The notes under the pieces: model-generated
What the model was told of the DNA's origin: nothing
The model's input: only the letters and a program-made list of their open reading frames with translations
The model's database searches: none
Assembly: GCF_900176365.1 (NCBI RefSeq)
Contig: NZ_FWXY01000017.1
Coordinates: forward strand, 1 to 64,000
Origin: Desulfocicer vacuolatum DSM 3385
GTDB taxonomy: Bacteria > Desulfobacterota > Desulfobacteria > Desulfobacterales > Desulfobacteraceae
Reading direction: 5' to 3'
Length of the DNA stretch: 64,000 bases
Part shown: piece after piece, positions 54,789-63,051 of the stretch
Numbering within the stretch: position 1 is the stretch's first letter
How the letters are laid out: each line of letters starts with the position of its first letter
Made by a program: the position numbers and the translations under genes

Positions 54789-55159
54789 ATTAACTGCCAC
54801 GGACAGACCGGATTCTGCCCCGGTTCTGCCCCCAACAAAGCTTGAAATACACCCCTGTTTTCGGAGCATTTCATATAACTGCCATGGGCAGATCATATTG
54901 GGATTTGACCTGCCCACAACGAAATTTGAAACTCTAATCATTGCAATGCTTTGGGTGGAGTTTCATATAAACGGGCATGTCCTGTGGGACACAACAAATA
55001 TAGGGTCGTAGACGCGGAGCCAAATGGTATTATACCGCCGCCCCCCCCGACGGGCAATGGGCCCGGACCGGAACTGTAGACAGCTCAATTGTCCGGTTCC
55101 TATTGCCCATCGGGGGGGCGGCTCTGCTGAGGTTGCCTTGGAGGCTATCTTTTCATATA
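54789..55159. repeat. B, B' and A repeats in one inverted array
   Basis: It reads, in inverted orientation, one B unit (54789-54877), a B' variant (GGGCAGATCATATTGGGATT at about 54888), then the A unit between TTTCATATA at 54961 and 55151. The A hairpin is 55037-55122. The three units share the TTTCATATA boundaries. No gene is seen in 54775-55404. Confidence 0.85.
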
Positions 55160-55404
55160 AAACAACTCTTTTTTTGTCACACCATCATGTGGCCCCGGCA
55201 TCCAGAATACACAAAAATTATCATAGCATACGGCAATCTATTTACCCATAAAAATAGAAAGAAATTCCCGGGCTTGCCATATCATCAGATAGTGGCTATA
55301 CTTTCTTTGTTGTCAACATATACGTTCCTCAACCATCCAGAACCGACACCCAAAACGTATCGCAAACTAAAATCATCGTCCAAAAAAAGCAAAGGAGAAA
55401 CACC

Positions 55405-55608
55405 ATGGCCGGAAAAATATTTTACAGAGAAAGAAGAAATGTAAGCGACGGAGCAAAAAAACCACGATTCAGGGTTGTTGCTGTGTCAGATTCCAATCTC
55501 AAGGTTTATTCAGACCATCTCCGATTAAGCGAACTGGAACACATTGCCAAGGCAACAGATGCCGAACTGATCTGTCTGCAAAAGGGAACCAAAAAAGATA
55601 AAAAATAA
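55405..55608 (+). CDS. Small protein upstream of Mo-storage-like gene
   Basis: A protein of 67 residues starting MAGKIFYRERRNVSDGAKKP. RFRVVAVSDSNLKVYSDHLR then LSELEHIAKATDAELICLQK suggests a beta strand, an alpha helix and a strand. Basic N-terminal tail. It precedes the storage-protein gene by 78 bp on the same strand and is likely co-transcribed. A regulator, chaperone or small partner of that protein is possible; I know no family. Confidence 0.7.
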   Translation: MAGKIFYRERRNVSDGAKKPRFRVVAVSDSNLKVYSDHLRLSELEHIAKATDAELICLQKGTKKDKK

Positions 55609-55686
55609 AGATCTTCCGATAGTGTCATTTCCCATGCCACATGGAATGAGTTCAATGGGAACACCTTCAACTTAAAGGAAAATATT

Positions 55687-56520
55687 ATGGCTTTAATTCG
55701 AGATAAAGACGGAAAAAGACTCCATGTAAAAAGCAAATTAATGGGCGAAAGTCTTGTGAGCAAAGAGTTCCTGGAGCAACTGGAAATTGCCCCCCAGAAA
55801 CGGTTGTACCCGGATATTGCCATCATGAAAATCGGAGGGCAATCCATCTGTGACCGGGGTGTTAAGGCCCTTCCTGCCATTTTAAAGGAAATCGTGGCCA
55901 ACAGAGAAGATCACAAAATGCTCATCACCACCGGTGGCGGCACTCGAAGTCGTCACATTTATACCATTGGGCTTGAAATGGGAATGCCCACAGGTATCAT
56001 TGCCAAATTCGGCAGCATGATTTCCGATCAAAACGCCCTTATGGTGGCCACCCTGCTCTCCCCCTGGGGGGGCATAAAGGTATCCCACAGCGACATCGTA
56101 AAGCTTCCCACCTATTTTGCAGAAGGAATTATCCCGGTCATGGCGGGCATGCCTCCCTATGATTACTTTGCCATAAAACCGGAAAAGGGAAGGATTCCCA
56201 TCCATCGCACCGATGTGGGATTGATCATTCTGGCGGATCTCATCGGTTCCCGCAGGGTGTTGTTCGTAAAAGACGAAAACGGTCTTTACACCGAGGATCC
56301 CAAAAAAAATCCAAATGCTGAGTTCATCCCTAAGATCAGTGCAAAAGATCTCATGGACAGAAACCAGGATGATCTGGTCATTGAAAGGCCCTGCCTGGAA
56401 ATCATCCAGAACAGTGAAGTGCTTGAGGAGGTTCAAATCATCAACGGCATGGTTCCGGGCAATATATCCAAAGCCCTTGCCGGAGAGCATGTGGGAAGCA
56501 TTATTTACAAGCAGAACTAA
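55687..56520 (+). CDS. Molybdenum/tungsten storage protein-like kinase-fold subunit
   Basis: A protein of 277 residues of the amino-acid kinase/UMP kinase fold. Diagnostic segments: IAIMKIGGQSICDRGVKALP, ITTGGGTRSRHIYTIGLEMG, IPVMAGMPPYDYFAIKP, RVLFVKDENGLYTEDPKKNP, and the C-terminal NGMVPGNISKALAGEHVGSI. The last three match, from memory, the A. vinelandii MosA/MosB storage proteins, which bind polyoxomolybdate with ATP. Only one such subunit is encoded here, against two in A. vinelandii, so the complex may be homomeric. Alternative: an ordinary UMP kinase-like protein. Confidence 0.82.
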   Translation: MALIRDKDGKRLHVKSKLMGESLVSKEFLEQLEIAPQKRLYPDIAIMKIGGQSICDRGVKALPAILKEIVANREDHKMLITTGGGTRSRHIYTIGLEMGMPTGIIAKFGSMISDQNALMVATLLSPWGGIKVSHSDIVKLPTYFAEGIIPVMAGMPPYDYFAIKPEKGRIPIHRTDVGLIILADLIGSRRVLFVKDENGLYTEDPKKNPNAEFIPKISAKDLMDRNQDDLVIERPCLEIIQNSEVLEEVQIINGMVPGNISKALAGEHVGSIIYKQN

Positions 56521-56542
56521 TTTCCCGGTTCAAGGCACGTTG

Positions 56543-56592
56543 ATCTCAATGTGAATCACCGTGGCAGTCTTTCCAGTGATTCACATTGAGAT
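56543..56592. terminator. Perfect 17-bp stem, bidirectional terminator
   Basis: ATCTCAATGTGAATCAC pairs exactly with GTGATTCACATTGAGAT across a 16-nt loop and is followed by TTTTAATTT. It lies between the storage-protein gene and the convergent AEC gene. Confidence 0.75.
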
Positions 56593-56616
56593 TTTAATTT
56601 AAAAAAACCGGTTTAC

Positions 56617-57537
56617 TCAACGTGTCAAATGAAGCCAGAAAGCAAACGTCATTGCAGACAAAAGAGTACTGGAAGAAATCGCCGCCACAGCAAATTCAGG
56701 GTCACCATTCATCTCCCGGGCCATGACATAACTGATGGTGGCACAGGGAGAGGCCAGCAAAATAAGACCGGGAACATAGACCGAAGAGGGGATATCCCAA
56801 AGGGAATACAACAAAAAACCAAGCCCCGGCAGCACCATGAGTTTAATAAAACCGGCCAGCAGCAGTTGATAAAATCGTGCTTTTATCAAGTCAAAACTCA
56901 ATGTGGCCCCAATCAAAAGCAGGGCCAGCGGCAGGGACATACCGCTGATGATATCCAGGGTACGCACCACAATAAGCGGCAATGCCGCACCGGTGAGCGC
57001 AAAAAGAATCCCGGCAATGGCAGACAAAATAACGGGATTACCCATTATTTTGGTGATAATCCTGCCAGGATTATGAAAGGAAGGCGTTGCATCCGCGTAA
57101 AATTGAAGCACAAATACTGACAGGAAATTTTGCAAAATCATGACAAAGCCCGTCAAAATACCGGCGCTTGCAAACCCCTCTTCACCCAGAAAATAATAGG
57201 CCACGGCCAGGCCGATATACCCCAGATTGCCATGGAAGGCACTTTGAACAAAGGTACCGGATCGACGGGGAGGCAGATGAATGAATTTTCCAATGGCACA
57301 GGTTACCCCAAACGAAACAATAATGGCTGTCAACGTTAAGCCCAGCACCTGGGGATCAAACTGCGTTTTTAAAGAACTCCCGGCAATGGCACCAAATACC
57401 ATGGCCGGAATGGCAATATAAAACACCAGTCGATTGGCCGGTGCCAGGAATTCCGGTGGCACAAATCCCCTTTGCCGGGCAAAACAGCCCAAAACAATCA
57501 CCGTAAAAATGGGTATGATGGTGTTTAAAATTTCCAT
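56617..57537 (-). CDS. AEC (auxin efflux carrier) family transporter
   Basis: A protein of 306 residues with about ten membrane segments. IIPIFTVIVLGCFARQRGFV at the start, FVQSAFHGNLGYIGLAVAYY in the middle and LILLASPCATISYVMAREMN near the end are typical of the family (MleP, MdcF and relatives). Such carriers move malate, malonate or similar acids in bacteria. It is a single gene, convergent with the storage-protein gene. Confidence 0.88.
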   Translation of the reverse strand: MEILNTIIPIFTVIVLGCFARQRGFVPPEFLAPANRLVFYIAIPAMVFGAIAGSSLKTQFDPQVLGLTLTAIIVSFGVTCAIGKFIHLPPRRSGTFVQSAFHGNLGYIGLAVAYYFLGEEGFASAGILTGFVMILQNFLSVFVLQFYADATPSFHNPGRIITKIMGNPVILSAIAGILFALTGAALPLIVVRTLDIISGMSLPLALLLIGATLSFDLIKARFYQLLLAGFIKLMVLPGLGFLLYSLWDIPSSVYVPGLILLASPCATISYVMAREMNGDPEFAVAAISSSTLLSAMTFAFWLHLTR

Positions 57538-57617
57538 GGGGCCAAAGGTAATGGACCGTGGTCTGATTTGTCAAGGCATAAGGATATTGCCGGATAAGAA
57601 TAACCGGGATGCACAAA

Positions 57618-57684
57618 CTTTTTATTGGCATTCAAGGCGGTCCTTTCCATGCATAGTGGTTCCATGTATGGGAAGGACCAAGGC
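57618..57684 (-). repeat. Repeat D, copy 2
   Basis: In reverse complement it matches 32731-32798 at roughly 85 percent by eye. GGTCCTTCCCAT pairs with ATGGAAAGGACC, so it is palindromic. Confidence 0.6.
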
Positions 57685-57746
57685 AGATTAAAATAGAGTC
57701 AGGCCGCTACTTTGGCACAAACAACCAACGTAAGAACCGGCCCATA

Positions 57747-58757
57747 TCAGGCGAGCTGAAGTGAACACCCCATGTGATTTAAAACAACCCGGGATACACC
57801 GCATTCATTATTGGAGGCAACAACCTTAAACCCTTGTTTAACCTCTGTGGGGGCATTGGCCACCACAAACCCTTGACCCGACCATTGCAAAAGGTCCAGA
57901 TCATTATAGTCATTGCCAACGGCCACCACATCCTTGCGATTCACACCCAGCTTTGCCGCAAGCCATGCCACCACTTGACTCTTGGAAACCAGGGGATTAA
58001 AGACCTCGATCCATATGGATTTTCCGTCAAGGGGGGATGTGGCTTTGATAACACTGAAATCCCCAAGGGCTTTGTAAACCCTGTCTGCCATGTCATGCCC
58101 CCGGGCCGGGGGTACAATGGCCAGGACCTCTGTTGATTCACCAAAATCTGTCTTTTCTATTTTTTCCATGGGGCGACAAAAATTCCGGTAAAGGGAGATT
58201 CTTGAATAAAAATCAGGATTATCCGTTTCCCCGTCATGGAAGGGACAACAAAGGGAATTTCCCCGGGCCGGGGAATTTGAATTTCCATATGCATTGCCAT
58301 GATTGCAGATACCATCAAGGCTTGTCTCTCCATTACCCCCGCTGTGATCATTTTTGGAAAAGTTTCCCTTTTTATAAACAAAATGTCGGGTATCAGGTAC
58401 TGGACGGTGGATCATATAATCCAGACCAAGGGAATCAAAACAATCTGAAATTACGGAGACATCCTTTGCAGAAAGGGATTCTTTTTTAATGATTTCACCA
58501 TGGGTGCACTCCATGGTGCCCGCTCCGGTGGAGAAAATAACATAATCCACCGGCATATCATTACAGGTGGGTGAAAATCCCATTTCCCGGATGGCTTTTT
58601 GAAAAGAATACAAAGATCGTCCCGTGGCAAACACCCTTGTCACCCCCTTACTGCCAAGGGCCGTCAGGGCTGCCAGATCTTTCTCATGGATTATCTTTTC
58701 ATCTGTGAAAAGGGTGCCGTCAAGATCTGTTACAAACATTTTTTTATCATTTTTCAT
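57747..58757 (-). CDS. HAD-IIB hydrolase with an in-frame insertion
   Basis: A protein of 336 residues. Motif I is VTDLDGTLFTDEK, motif II region VFATGRSLYSF, motif III DGKSIWIEVFNP, and motif IV VAVGNDYNDLDLLQ. These proteins dephosphorylate sugar phosphates or related small molecules. Between FVYKKGN and DNPDFYSRISLYRNF there are about 46 extra residues, low in hydrophobic core and rich in N, G, S, C and H. In relatives YKxxG joins directly to the NPDF segment. The insert's DNA contains a palindrome (AAATTCCCCGG/CCGGGGAAATT). The fold may tolerate it, as the position is in the cap. Confidence 0.82.
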   Translation of the reverse strand: MKNDKKMFVTDLDGTLFTDEKIIHEKDLAALTALGSKGVTRVFATGRSLYSFQKAIREMGFSPTCNDMPVDYVIFSTGAGTMECTHGEIIKKESLSAKDVSVISDCFDSLGLDYMIHRPVPDTRHFVYKKGNFSKNDHSGGNGETSLDGICNHGNAYGNSNSPARGNSLCCPFHDGETDNPDFYSRISLYRNFCRPMEKIEKTDFGESTEVLAIVPPARGHDMADRVYKALGDFSVIKATSPLDGKSIWIEVFNPLVSKSQVVAWLAAKLGVNRKDVVAVGNDYNDLDLLQWSGQGFVVANAPTEVKQGFKVVASNNECGVSRVVLNHMGCSLQLA

Positions 58758-58767
58758 AAAAAATTGT

Positions 58768-58866
58768 AAATTCCTTCATAAGAAATACCCAGAAAACCAG
58801 GGGCGTATGTAAGCTTTGTTGTGGGCAAAACCGGATCAAAACACGGTCTGTCCGTGGCAGTTATTT
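58768..58866 (+). repeat. B repeat between HAD and tyrA genes
   Basis: A single B unit, slightly diverged (AGAAATACCC at the start, then GGGCAAAACCGGATCAAAAC and GGTCTGTCCGTGGCAGTTAT). It lies in the divergent gap between the HAD and tyrA genes. Confidence 0.75.
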
Positions 58867-59015
58867 TGACTTTTGAACAAAATTTGGCTATTAACCATAC
58901 AGCATCAAGCATCCACATGCTTTCATGGCCCAAGGGAGGCAATGCTTTTACCTTTCCCAAGCGTATCAACAAAAAACAAATGAGTAAATTGACTTTTTAC
59001 AGGACAAAAACAACC

Positions 59016-60149
59016 ATGGACAAAGTATTTGACATTGAGATAAAAAAATTAAGGGATAATATTGATCACATTGACCGACAAATCCTGGATTTAATCTCCC
59101 AGAGGCTTACACAGGTCCAGGATGTGGTTGCCCTGAAAAAGGCCCATAACATACCGGTTTACCATCCGGCAAGGGAAGAAGATCTGATTTCAAAACTTCG
59201 CAGCCAAGCCACAGCATCGGGCATTGATGCTGATTTCATGGAGGAAATGTACCGGGTTATTTTAAGGAATTCCCGCATGGAGCAGACCGTGGAAATGAAA
59301 CAGCAGGGCATCAAGGCAGGTGCCACAGTGCTTATTGTGGGCGGTGAAGGTCAAATGGGCCGTTTCTTTTCCGATCTGTTCCGGGCATCGGGGTACATTG
59401 TCAGAACGCTTTCAGAAAAAAACTGGAACGACGTTGCCAGCCTGTGCAAAGATGCAGATCTGGTACTGTTGTCTGTGCCCATCCATGTCACCCTTGAAAC
59501 CATTCAACGCATTGCTCCGCACATCTCTCCCACCACCATTCTGGCGGATCTCACCAGTATCAAGACCGCCCCTGTGGATGCCATGCTCAAATACTTCACC
59601 GGTCCTGTCATTGGCCTTCATCCCTTATTTGGTCCCTCCTGTGCCACACTGGATAAACAGATCATTGCCGTCACCCCCGGCCGGGACAATGGAAAATGCA
59701 GATGGCTCGTTGAACAGCTTTCCCTGTGGGGGGCCATCATGGTCAATGCCGAACCGGAGGAACACGATGATATCATGGACATTGTCCAGGCCCTGCGACA
59801 TTTTGCCACATTCTGTTTCGGACAATTCCTCTGCCGTAAAAAGGTGAACCTTGCCAGATCCCTGGAATTTTCAAGCCCCATTTATCGTCTGGAGCTGGGC
59901 ATGGTGGGACGTCTCTTTGCCCAGGACAGCAGCCTCTATTCAGAAATTATTTTTGCCACCCCGTCCCGCCGAAAACTTTTAAAGCAATATGTGGCTGCCA
60001 TGAACGAACAAATTGAGCTGGTGGAAAGCAATGACAAAACCCTTTTCATGGAACGATTCTCAGAAGTTACCCAATGGTTTGGGGACTTTGGCAACCAGGC
60101 CATGCGGGAAAGTGATTTTATTATCAATAAACTCATTGAACGATTTTAA
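59016..60149 (+). CDS. tyrA: Chorismate mutase/prephenate dehydrogenase (T-protein)
   Basis: About 377 residues from ATG 59016; upstream starts in the same frame lie in the B repeat and lack ribosome sites. The N-terminal AroQ chorismate mutase domain has KLRDNIDHIDRQILDLISQR and RVILRNSRMEQ. The dehydrogenase domain has VLIVGGEGQMGRFFSDLFRA, LADLTSIKTAPVDAML, GLHPLFGPSCATLDKQ, and ALRHFATFCFGQFLCRKKVN. It converts chorismate to 4-hydroxyphenylpyruvate for tyrosine. The fused T-protein layout follows the gammaproteobacterial enzyme closely, so acquisition by transfer is plausible. Confidence 0.93.
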   Translation: MDKVFDIEIKKLRDNIDHIDRQILDLISQRLTQVQDVVALKKAHNIPVYHPAREEDLISKLRSQATASGIDADFMEEMYRVILRNSRMEQTVEMKQQGIKAGATVLIVGGEGQMGRFFSDLFRASGYIVRTLSEKNWNDVASLCKDADLVLLSVPIHVTLETIQRIAPHISPTTILADLTSIKTAPVDAMLKYFTGPVIGLHPLFGPSCATLDKQIIAVTPGRDNGKCRWLVEQLSLWGAIMVNAEPEEHDDIMDIVQALRHFATFCFGQFLCRKKVNLARSLEFSSPIYRLELGMVGRLFAQDSSLYSEIIFATPSRRKLLKQYVAAMNEQIELVESNDKTLFMERFSEVTQWFGDFGNQAMRESDFIINKLIERF

Positions 60150-60323
60150 AAGCCTGTTTAAAAATCACCGTCCCCAAAACAACATTTTTTTCATCGCCGA
60201 AACGCTTTCACAGCAACACCCGGCCTGCACTGAACATTTGTAGACAAAGGACAAAATTCCCCCAGCGCTTCCCCCTTGGAGCGGACCACGCTCCGGGGCA
60301 TGTTCATAAAAAATGAGGTGAAT

Positions 60324-61442
60324 ATGAAACGTCTTTTTCCATGGGTCTGGGTTATTTTACTTACAATACCCCCATGTGCCATGGCAACATCTTCCCCGGT
60401 CACCGTGGCTGCAATCCTTTCCACCACTGGCATTGCAGCCCCCCATAATCTACCAATGATTCCCCTTATTGAACTGGCAGTGGATGAAATCAACCAACAG
60501 GGGGGGGTACTGGGACAACCGTTGAGACTCATGATAATGGACAATCAAAGCACTCCCATCGGTTCCACCCGGGCGGCCCGGCAAGCCATAAAAAACCATG
60601 CCATTGCCGTCATCGGTGCCCACTGGAGTTCCCATTCCCTGGCCATGGCCCCTATTCTTCAACAGGCAAAGATCCCCATGATTACCATTTCCACCAATCC
60701 TGACATCACCCGTGTGGGGAATTATATTTTCAGAATTAATTTCCATGACCGATTCCAGGGACAGATGGTGGCAAAATTTGCCCGGGAATCTCTCAATGCT
60801 GGCACTGCTGTGGTTTTAAAGAATCTTAATGAAACCTACTCCATGACGCTGACAGAATATTTTACCAAAGAATTTCAACAACTGGGGGGGAAAATTCTCC
60901 TGAAAAAGGGATACAAAGGTGGTGCTGTGGATTTCCAAAACATTATATCCCGGATAAAACCCTTTCACCCGGATGTGGTGTTCATTCCCGGATACTCCAG
61001 GGACAGCGGACTTTTTCTCAGACAAACCGTCAGCCAGGGCCTTTACAGTATTTTTATGGGAGCCGATGCATGGGATGATATTCACCGCTACGCCGGAGAT
61101 GCCCTTGAGGGAAGTTATTGCACAGCCGTATGGCACCCGGCCATGAAAAACCCGTCCAGCCGGCATTTACAAAAAATATATCAAAACAGATACCGGTCAG
61201 ATGTCATTAATTTCAGTGCAGTTCCCTGGTATGATGCGTTCATGCTTCTGGGGAATGCTGTGGGGCGAGCAAAAAGCCTGAAGCACCGGAAAATAAGAGA
61301 TGCCCTTGCCACAACCCGGGAATTCCAGGGAGCATCCGGAACCATCACCTTTGACATAAACGGCGATCCCGTTGGAAAGGAGATGGTCATCCTGAAATAT
61401 GAACAGGGAAAAGCGGCCTATCTAAAAACGATAACACCATAG
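60324..61442 (+). CDS. Type I periplasmic binding protein (Peripla_BP_6), copy 1
   Basis: About 372 residues from ATG 60324, with GAGGTGAA upstream. Signal peptide FPWVWVILLTIPPCAMATS, then VTVAAILSTTGIAAPHNLPM, ELAVDEINQQGGVLGQPLRL, VIGAHWSSHSLAMAPILQQA, and QGASGTITFDINGDP. It belongs to the branched-chain amino acid/ligand binding family. A second, similar gene follows and then a sensor-kinase gene, so it may act as a sensory receptor instead of serving a transporter. No permease genes are present. Confidence 0.9.
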   Translation: MKRLFPWVWVILLTIPPCAMATSSPVTVAAILSTTGIAAPHNLPMIPLIELAVDEINQQGGVLGQPLRLMIMDNQSTPIGSTRAARQAIKNHAIAVIGAHWSSHSLAMAPILQQAKIPMITISTNPDITRVGNYIFRINFHDRFQGQMVAKFARESLNAGTAVVLKNLNETYSMTLTEYFTKEFQQLGGKILLKKGYKGGAVDFQNIISRIKPFHPDVVFIPGYSRDSGLFLRQTVSQGLYSIFMGADAWDDIHRYAGDALEGSYCTAVWHPAMKNPSSRHLQKIYQNRYRSDVINFSAVPWYDAFMLLGNAVGRAKSLKHRKIRDALATTREFQGASGTITFDINGDPVGKEMVILKYEQGKAAYLKTITP

Positions 61443-61618
61443 ATATAACTGCCATGGGTAGACCTTATTCTGATCCGGTTCTGCCCACAACGAAGTTTGA
61501 AATACGCCCCTGATTGGCGGAGTGTTTCATATAACCGCCACGGGCGGACCGTATTTTGATCCGGCTCTGCCCACAACAAAACTTGAAATACCCCCCTATT
61601 TGCGGAGTATTTCATATA
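61443..61618 (-). repeat. Two inverted B repeats after binding protein 1
   Basis: The first unit begins at ATATAACTGCCATGGG directly after the TAG stop (61440-61442). The second begins at TATAACCGCCACGGGCGG after TTTCATATA at 61526, and TTTCATATA recurs at 61610. Confidence 0.85.
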
Positions 61619-61664
61619 AAAACACTATACAAACAATGACTTCCTGGAAAACAGGAGAATTATC

Positions 61665-62876
61665 ATGGCACTTAAAAATCCCCTTGCTCCTTTTTTGTTC
61701 AAAATACTTATACCGACATGGGTGCTGATCCATTTGACTTTCATTGCCCCTCCCCCGGCCCTGACCAATGAAAAAACAATAAAAATTGCCGCCATCTTCT
61801 CATTGAGTGGTGGTGCCGCCACTTCCAATGCCCCATCTATCCAGGGAATAAGATCTGCTGTCCAAACCCTCAACAAACAAGGCGGCCTGCTGGGCAAAAA
61901 AATTCAACTCATGGAAATCGATAACCAAAGCACCCCCATCGGTTCCAGTGTGGCAGCAGAAAAAGCAGTCCGCCTCGGGGCCGTTGCCATCATCGGTTGT
62001 AACTGGAGCTCCCATTCCCTGGCAGTGGCAAAGGTGGCACAGCGGGAGGGCATTCCCATGATCAGCAACATATCCACCCACCCGGATGTCACCCTCACCG
62101 GGAATTATATTTTTCGTGTCTGTTTCACCGATATCATACAGGGCAAAGCCATGGCCAGCTTTGCCAGAAAAACCCTCAAGGCCCGGACAGGGATTTTATT
62201 GGTAAATCTAAACAGTAATTATGGGATTGTTCTGTCAGAACAGTTCAAACGTTATTTTGAATCATCAGGCGGTTCCATATTAAGTCGCCTGGAATATAAA
62301 AACAATTCAGATCTGCATCATTTTCAGCAACTGGTTGAGCGGGTCAAAAAATCAAAACCCAATGTGGTATTTATCCCCGGTTTTGTGGAAAGCGGGATCA
62401 TCATCCGAGAAATGTCCAGGACCGGAGTCACCGCCATTCCCCTGGGTGGAGACGGGTGGGGGTTTGATGATTTTTTTAAAGCAGGGGGCTCGGAACTCAA
62501 GCAGGGATATTATTGCACCCATTGGTCCCGACAGGATAGTTCCCCCCGCTCCCTTGAATATCTTGCCCGGAGACAAAATAAAAATGATGTCTGGGCCGCA
62601 GAAGTCCTTGCAGTGGATGCCATAAACCTTCTTGCCCATGCCGTCAACCAGGCTGGCACGACCACCGACGGTTCAAAAATCAGAGAAGCCCTTTCACAAG
62701 TTCAGGATTTTAAAGGAATCACTGGAACCATTTCCTTTGACAAAAATGGAGATCCCATTAAAGATGTAATCATCATGGGAATTCGCAATGGATGCCCCCT
62801 TTTTCAGTCCCGTTTCAATCCAGATAAAAATAGAAAAAGCCGGGCACTTATAAACGCTGCGGATAAAATGCTATAA
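61665..62876 (+). CDS. Type I periplasmic binding protein (Peripla_BP_6), copy 2
   Basis: A protein of 403 residues, clearly paralogous to the one at 60324. Shared blocks are LGKKIQLMEIDNQSTPIGSS, VAIIGCNWSSHSLAVAKVAQ, GIPMISNISTHPDVTLTGNY, IFRVCFTDIIQG, and the late GITGTISFDKNGDPIKD. Signal region FKILIPTWVLIHLTFIAPPP. ATG 61665 has ACAGGAGAA upstream. Its TAA stop lies within the end of the B repeat. The two paralogues and the sensor kinase downstream probably form one sensing locus. Confidence 0.9.
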   Translation: MALKNPLAPFLFKILIPTWVLIHLTFIAPPPALTNEKTIKIAAIFSLSGGAATSNAPSIQGIRSAVQTLNKQGGLLGKKIQLMEIDNQSTPIGSSVAAEKAVRLGAVAIIGCNWSSHSLAVAKVAQREGIPMISNISTHPDVTLTGNYIFRVCFTDIIQGKAMASFARKTLKARTGILLVNLNSNYGIVLSEQFKRYFESSGGSILSRLEYKNNSDLHHFQQLVERVKKSKPNVVFIPGFVESGIIIREMSRTGVTAIPLGGDGWGFDDFFKAGGSELKQGYYCTHWSRQDSSPRSLEYLARRQNKNDVWAAEVLAVDAINLLAHAVNQAGTTTDGSKIREALSQVQDFKGITGTISFDKNGDPIKDVIIMGIRNGCPLFQSRFNPDKNRKSRALINAADKML

Positions 62877-62966
62877 CCGCCACGGGCGGACCGTATTCTG
62901 ATCCGGTTCTGCCCAAAACAAAGCTTGAAAGACGCCTCTGATTGAATGCGAACACCGAAAGTTGAG
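62873..62966 (-). repeat. B repeat joined to the right end of C
   Basis: CTATAACCGCCACGGGCGGA begins the B unit and overlaps the stop of binding protein 2. At 62945 it passes into GAATGCGAACACCG and AAAGTTGAG, the right end of MITE C. Confidence 0.75.
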
Positions 62967-63051
62967 TAAAAAAAAGCCAAAGCAAAAGGACGCAACAGCG
63001 TCTGCCATAAAAAATTAACATGGCCAACAAACTAAAAAACGGAGAAGTTCA

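Noticed and set aside
61418-61615. Open frame across B repeats giving FQVLLWAEPDQNTVRP-type peptide
   Set aside because: It is only the translation of two inverted B units, has no ribosome site, and the same peptide appears wherever B occurs.
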